A DNA stretch of 64,000 nt, taken from Echiichthys vipera. Its lineage: Eukaryota > Chordata > Actinopteri > Perciformes > Trachinidae. Where the stretch lies: positions 13,649,056 through 13,713,055 of the forward strand of contig OY829645.1 of the NCBI GenBank assembly GCA_963691815.1, written 5' to 3'. Both the position numbers and the translations under genes were made by a program. Below, piece by piece: positions 45,811 to 64,000 of the stretch (its first letter is position 1; every line of letters starts with the position of its first letter). The notes under the pieces are model-generated. The model searched no databases, was not told the DNA's origin, and saw only the letters and a list, made by a program, of their open reading frames with translations.

Positions 45811-46074
45811 ATTTTTAGCCATTCTGCATCTTTTTGGGGTGGTTTTGCATCTATTTTTTAGACATTTTACAATTCTATGTCCTAATTTTTATTCTCTCTT
45901 TGGTAATTTTACTGCTATGTTTTACTGGTATGTTTAATCATTTTGCATGTCTTTGTCATCATATTTGTCTCTATGTGGTCATATTGTGTATATCCACAGT
46001 AATGTTATGTCCATTTTTAGTTGTTCTGTATGTCTGGGATTGTTTTGCATCTATTTTCAGCAGAGATGCAAGGT

Positions 46075-49000
46075 GACCTGTATCGATTCAGCATGTGAAT
46101 TCTAGCCCAGGGTGGATGGTGGGTTTCATACAGGCAGGCATTCTATTCATCTAATATGATGTAGAAAAATACCTTCATGGCCTGTCTGCCCTAAGGCATC
46201 CGGGTGCCCTCTGCTGGCTAATTTACTTTACATGGTGTTTGTTGTCTGTTTGGGTTTTTATTATCTATTTATTTATCTTTTCTCTTTTCTATAGTGATTT
46301 AAAGGGTCAAACACTAGTAAGTGAAGGGAGGAGACCCTGGAAGCTCAGTTTAGCTGTTAGGTGGAGCCGGAGAGCTCAGATGATGTTTTTCATTATGGGA
46401 GTAGCCCTCAGATTGGTCACAAATGTTATTGTTTCAGTTTCCTTTTATGTTGTTATGTTCTGTTTTATGTCTGTATGGGTCCCCCTACCCCTTTTGTTGT
46501 TTGTTTTGTTTTTTCGTGTTTTTTACCCTCCCTCGCTCCCCACTCTCTTCCTCCACTACAGAATACTTTGGGTCATGCAGTGTCATTCTAACTTATTATT
46601 AATGTTCCTATGGCTAATGCTTTAAAGACAGGTACTGGAGTGCATCTGGTTTCCTGGAATACTAAGGGAATGAACAAAATAGGTAAGGTCCTGACACAGT
46701 TGCAGCAACTTCAGGTGGTTGTGATGTTTCTGCAGGAAACACATCGCAAAACAGCAGACACCTCACGTATTAAGAGGGCGTGGATGAGCCACTTATTCCA
46801 CACAAAATTTACAGATAGAGTTAGAGGGGCAGCTATCATCATTCATAAAAGGGTCCTGTTTGAGCCGACAAATGTAATCCTAGATACTGAAGGCCGCTAT
46901 GTCAGAGTTTCGGGAACACTCCAGAACACACCAGTGGTCTTAGTTTCGGTTTATGCGTCCACCTCGGACGATGAACAGTTTTTTACAAGGCTATTCCCCA
47001 AAATCCCAAACGCTGACAGTCATCGCATTATCATAGGCGGAGACTTCGACCTGTTGCAGGAAGTGACTCTTGACAGATCTTCTTCTAAGCAGGTTACGCT
47101 GGTGGAAATTGCGGAGGAACTGGTAAAACACGATGGAACTCACTCCATCTCTCCATCCCCCCCTCTATGTAAGAAACGGCTACTACTACATTCAGAACAC
47201 GGCCTCTTGATGACACGCAAAGTGGAGAGACAGCTTCAACAACAATCCAAAACTTTTTTGAGCAGGGAGATAAGGCAGGTAGACTCCTGGCGCAGCAGGC
47301 CCGCGCAGCTACTGCTTCCAGACTAACCTCTAAAATTCAACTAACAGACGGTAGCCACACTTCTGACCCAGTGATAAAAAAGATTTTTCTGATTTTTACA
47401 CCACTTTATATGCTTCTGATCATTTAACATACCCTCAGATTGATATAAACATCGCTAGGGAGCTCGGTAGACCCATTTATCTGTTGGAGGTGCAAGAAGC
47501 CATCAAGTCTATGAAGAACAGGAAATCTCCTGGTCCCAATGGTTTTACAGTCGAGTTCTTTAAGGCGTACTCGATGCTATTAGCTCCCATCCTTGTGAGA
47601 GTGTTTAATGACTCGTTTACTGAAGGCAGACTGCCAGCGACCTTGTATGAGGCATCTATTTCATTGCTCCTGAAGAAAGACAGGGATCCTACTTCATGTG
47701 GCAGCTACAGACCGGTCTCACTTTTAAACGCAGACTGTAAGATCCTTGCTAAGGTCCTCACCCTCCGCCTCCAAAGTGTGATGTCATCGATAATTTCACA
47801 AGACCAGACAGGCTTCATATTAGGGTGACATCCATTCCTCAACACCAGAAGGCTGCTCAACATCATATTCTCACATGGGTCGGACACTCCTGAGGTCATA
47901 GTCGCGCTAGATGCAGAGAAAGCCTTCGACCGGGTGGAGTGGGGCTAACTATTTTAATTTTGAGAAATTTGGCTTTGATTCTGATTTTATTTCTTGGACT
48001 AAGCTTCTGTATGTAACCCCCTCTGCATCTGTAAACACTAACGGTGTCCGTTCAGCATGTTTCCCTCTCAGGCGTGGGACCCGGCAGGGCTGTTCACTCT
48101 CACCCTTGTTTGAAGGCATCACTTTTTTTGGTCTAGTCCAAAATCTTTTTTTATACAGATGACCATCTTTTGTTTATTTCAAACCCCACATCCTCCCCCC
48201 AGTTTTATCAATTCTCGATCAGTTTGGACACCTAATGGGGTATAAGTTGAATATTCAGAAAAGTGAGTTATTCTTTGTCAACAACTTGGCGAGATCACTC
48301 CCACAATCCGTATTCCCCTTTAAAACAGCTGACGAGGCGTTCAAGTATTTGGGGGTGTTTATCACCAGCTCCTTCAGGGACCTTTTTCAAAAGAACTTCC
48401 AGCGATTATTGGATAAATGTCAGACTTGTCTAAATGAGCAGGCCTCCCCCTGTCCCGTGCAGGCTGGGTGAATCTTATTAAAATGGTCATTTTACCAAAG
48501 GTTCTGTACCTTTTTCGACACCTCCCAATTTGTCTTAACAAATCGTTCTTCATTAACCTGGACCAAAAGCTTAACGCCTTTATCTGGAAAAATAAACCAG
48601 CCCGTATCAAAAAACACAATCTTCAACTCCCTAAACCTGAAGGGGGACTAGCACTCCCTAATTTCCGCCACTACTTCTGGGCTTGCAACATTAATAAACT
48701 TTTATATTGGCTCCACGGTGAAGTTACAGACGCCTGCCCGCCATGGGCTCATACTGAGATAACATCTTCCTCCCGCTCTTTGCACTCTACAATTTGCTCA
48801 CAGCTCCCAATAACTGCTCATAAGGTCTCACCCAATCCGGTTGTCGTTAATGCCATCAAAATTTGGATCCAGTTCAGGAAGCAGTGCGGCTTGCAAAGGG
48901 CTTCGGTCCTTGCCCCAGTTTTGAATAACTATGCATTGGTCCCTTCCTGGACCAATCCTGAGTTCCACATATGGTCATATAAGGGCCTCAAAACTCTTAA

Positions 49001-49700
49001 TGACCTGTATCACGAAGGGTTTTTTGCATCCTTTGCATCTAGGTTAGACAAATACAGCCTGCCTAATAGCCACTTTTTCGGTACCTTCAAATGAGACATT
49101 TTATCCCAAAGCAATTCCCACATTTTCCGAACACCCCCCTGAAACTGAGATGGACCAACAACTGATATCTGTCATTTATAATAAGATTTCCCTTCTGAGC
49201 CCAGTCCCCACTGCCTCACCTAAAAATGCATGGGAAAATGATTTGGGGGTAGACATTACTGATGTCCAGTGGAGGGACATTCTTAAATTGGTTCACTCAT
49301 CTTTAATTTGTGCCAGGCACGGCCTGTTACAGTGGAAGATGCTTCATAGAGCCTATTTCACCAACGCTAAACTGGCTAAGAACGACCCTAGTCACAGCGA
49401 TGCTTGTAACCGCTGTAAGCAGTCCTCAGCCGACCACACACACATGTTCTGGATGAGCCCAGAGCTCGCTGAATTTTGGTCCGATAAATTTCAAACCCTC
49501 AAACAGGCTCTTAACACAAATTTGGAACCAGATCCTCTTACTGCTCTTTTTGTGCTTCCTCCGTCTAAAAATCTGCCCATTACTACACAACGTGTCGTGG
49601 CCTTTACCACCCTGCTGGCCAGATGTAACATTCTCCTTAAATGGAAACTGGGGATTAATGTTGGGGTTTTTTGTTTTTGTTCCTGTTTTCTTACTTGAAG
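46075..49700 (+). mobile_element. L1/Tx1-like LINE, copy 2 (ORF2 endonuclease + RT, degenerate)
   Basis: It begins with the leader shared with copy 1 (CCCAGGGTGGA, TTTCATACAGGCA). 46610-47326 is an AP endonuclease-like frame (LVSWNTKGMNKIGK, VMFLQETHRKTADTS, IIIGGDFDLL). RT follows at 47484-48162 (IKSMKNRKSPGPNGFTVEFF, GSYRPVSLLNADC, ALDAEKAFDRVEW, RRGTRQGCSLSPLF) with stops at 47826 and about 47946. The Asp-Asp box near 48155 is frameshifted. Downstream ORF2 C-terminal pieces run 48468-49698. ORF1 is absent. Intergenic; cannot be functional. Confidence 0.9.
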
Positions 49701-50320
49701 TTGATACACTAAACAACTGTTCACACTGTTCAAAAATTCACTAAAAAATGTGTGAAATATAAATAAATAATTAGTAAAGTAAGGTAAAGATTTAAGTTCT
49801 ATTAAAGAGAGGTGGAGGTGGGGTCCAAATTCTTTGACACATTTAAGCATTTAATAATGTACTTTCCATAGTAACTAAGTACTTTTATAATTTGTGACTC
49901 AGTAACTAATTCAGTTACTTTTTGGAAGAAGTAACCAGCAACATATAATTTTACATCTTTTGTGGGGGTTTTGCATCTATTTTTAGACATGTGGTCGTTT
50001 AGTATCTCTATGTTGTCGTTTTGCATCCCTATAGTCATTATTTGTCTCTTTGTGGTCATTGTTGATTGTTTTGTGTATACTTGTGATCACTTAGCATCTC
50101 TTTGTGTTTTTTTAAGCAACATTGTCGGTCGTGTTCAAATACATTTTACTTCCTTACTTACATGACCCGGGTTGTGTTTATAAATGAGGATGCTGGGTAA
50201 TGTAGTGCTGTCAGTGTAAACATGTCATGAGTTTAACCGATGAGAAGTAAATTTGACTTGTATCAGTTCAGGATCAGAAACCGGATACAGTCTGTGATGA
50301 AGACTCCCCCACAGGTCTCT
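49701..50320. repeat. Ferlin 3' flank / probable 3' UTR with dispersed-repeat copy 3
   Basis: 49960-50110 is another TTTTGCATCTATTTTTAGACAT / TCTTTGTGGTCATT repeat piece. The rest lies downstream of the ferlin stop codon and should include its 3' UTR. I did not find an unambiguous AATAAA on the minus strand close to the stop. Confidence 0.5.
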
Positions 50321-63717
<13,397 letters not shown>

Positions 63718-64000
63718 CTGGAAAAAAATGGTCAAGTAGAACGACACACAGATAGTCTGGTGCACATTTAAACAGGAATTCTACTGACGAAGACATAACA
63801 CGTACAGTAGTTCTTGTATTACCGGTAATACAATCATTTCTATCGTGTCCTGGTTCCCACGTGTGTGAGTTCTGGTAATAACCAAAGTAACCAATGTTTT
63901 GGTTAGGGACGGGAATTGCAAAGATTTTCTTGATTCAAATGCTGGTATCGTTTCTGTGTAACGGTCCGATTCTTTATCAGTTTCCTTATTGGGTCCTGAT
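63718..64000. other. Ferlin intron at the right edge
   Basis: 283 bp upstream of the first visible ferlin exon. From about 63903 (GGTTAGGGACGGGAATTGCA) the sequence reads like the end of a dispersed teleost DNA repeat, cut by the window edge. Confidence 0.4.

Larger units (their letters stand above)
44490..46070 (+). repeat. Dispersed repeat, copy 2, split by the hAT relic
   Basis: Left piece 44490-44726 (head GGGCACAGACATGTCAGAGG) and right piece 45811-46070 read as one continuous TTTTAGTCATTTTGCATC-type repeat once the 1084-bp insertion and one target copy are ignored. The right piece ends near the start of LINE copy 2, and 49960-50110 may be its far side. Confidence 0.7.

Noticed and set aside
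46610..47326. 238-codon frame as a host endonuclease gene
   Set aside because: AP-endonuclease motifs plus downstream RT show it is LINE ORF2; the C-terminal part of the frame is already scrambled.

Overview
The window looks like a piece of a teleost fish chromosome. The evidence is vertebrate exon/intron genes, very dense (CA/GT)n microsatellites, and a mix of Tc1/mariner-like, hAT-like, L1/Tx1-like LINE and Ty3/gypsy relics. No bacterial or viral gene organisation is present, and the species cannot be named from sequence alone.

Two genes, both on the minus strand and head-to-tail, explain nearly all the real coding sequence. The first (10987-42683, 26 coding exons) encodes a BAR-PH-ArfGAP-ankyrin-proline-rich-SH3 protein of the ASAP family, ASAP1-like by motif comparison from memory. 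All exons join in frame to 965 residues; only the end of the SH3 domain is missing and must lie left of the window. The second (50321-63717) is the 3' part of a type II ferlin gene (otoferlin/FER1L4/FER1L6 group): nine exons encode the last 451 residues, with the terminal C2 domain(s), a lysine-rich insert and a C-terminal membrane anchor. Its 5' part lies right of the window. ASAP1 and FER1L6 are both on human 8q24, so the linkage may be ancestral.

Layout: 1-10735 is a 38-39 bp minisatellite in the last ASAP intron. 10987-28871 holds ASAP exons 26 to 2, with microsatellites pressed against many splice sites. 28872-42557 is a 13.7-kb first coding intron holding LINE, gypsy and other relics. 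42690-43480 is the CpG-rich ASAP 5' end. 43481-50320 is intergenic, with a hAT relic nested in an older repeat and a second LINE copy. 50321-55013 holds the last five ferlin exons. 55014-62779 is a ferlin intron dominated by a 6.5-kb (TTAG)n array. 62780-63717 holds four more ferlin exons.

The most interesting theme is repeats meeting splice signals. One 224-nt ASAP intron is almost entirely (AC)n at its start and (GU)n at its end. One exon lies between complementary repeats. Several 3' splice sites have UG repeats where a pyrimidine tract would be. One intron repeats its own CAG|GTACAC donor about a dozen times. The ferlin array reads (CTAA)n in the transcript, a branch-point-like motif, and carries three copies of the adjacent exon's end with its 5' splice site.
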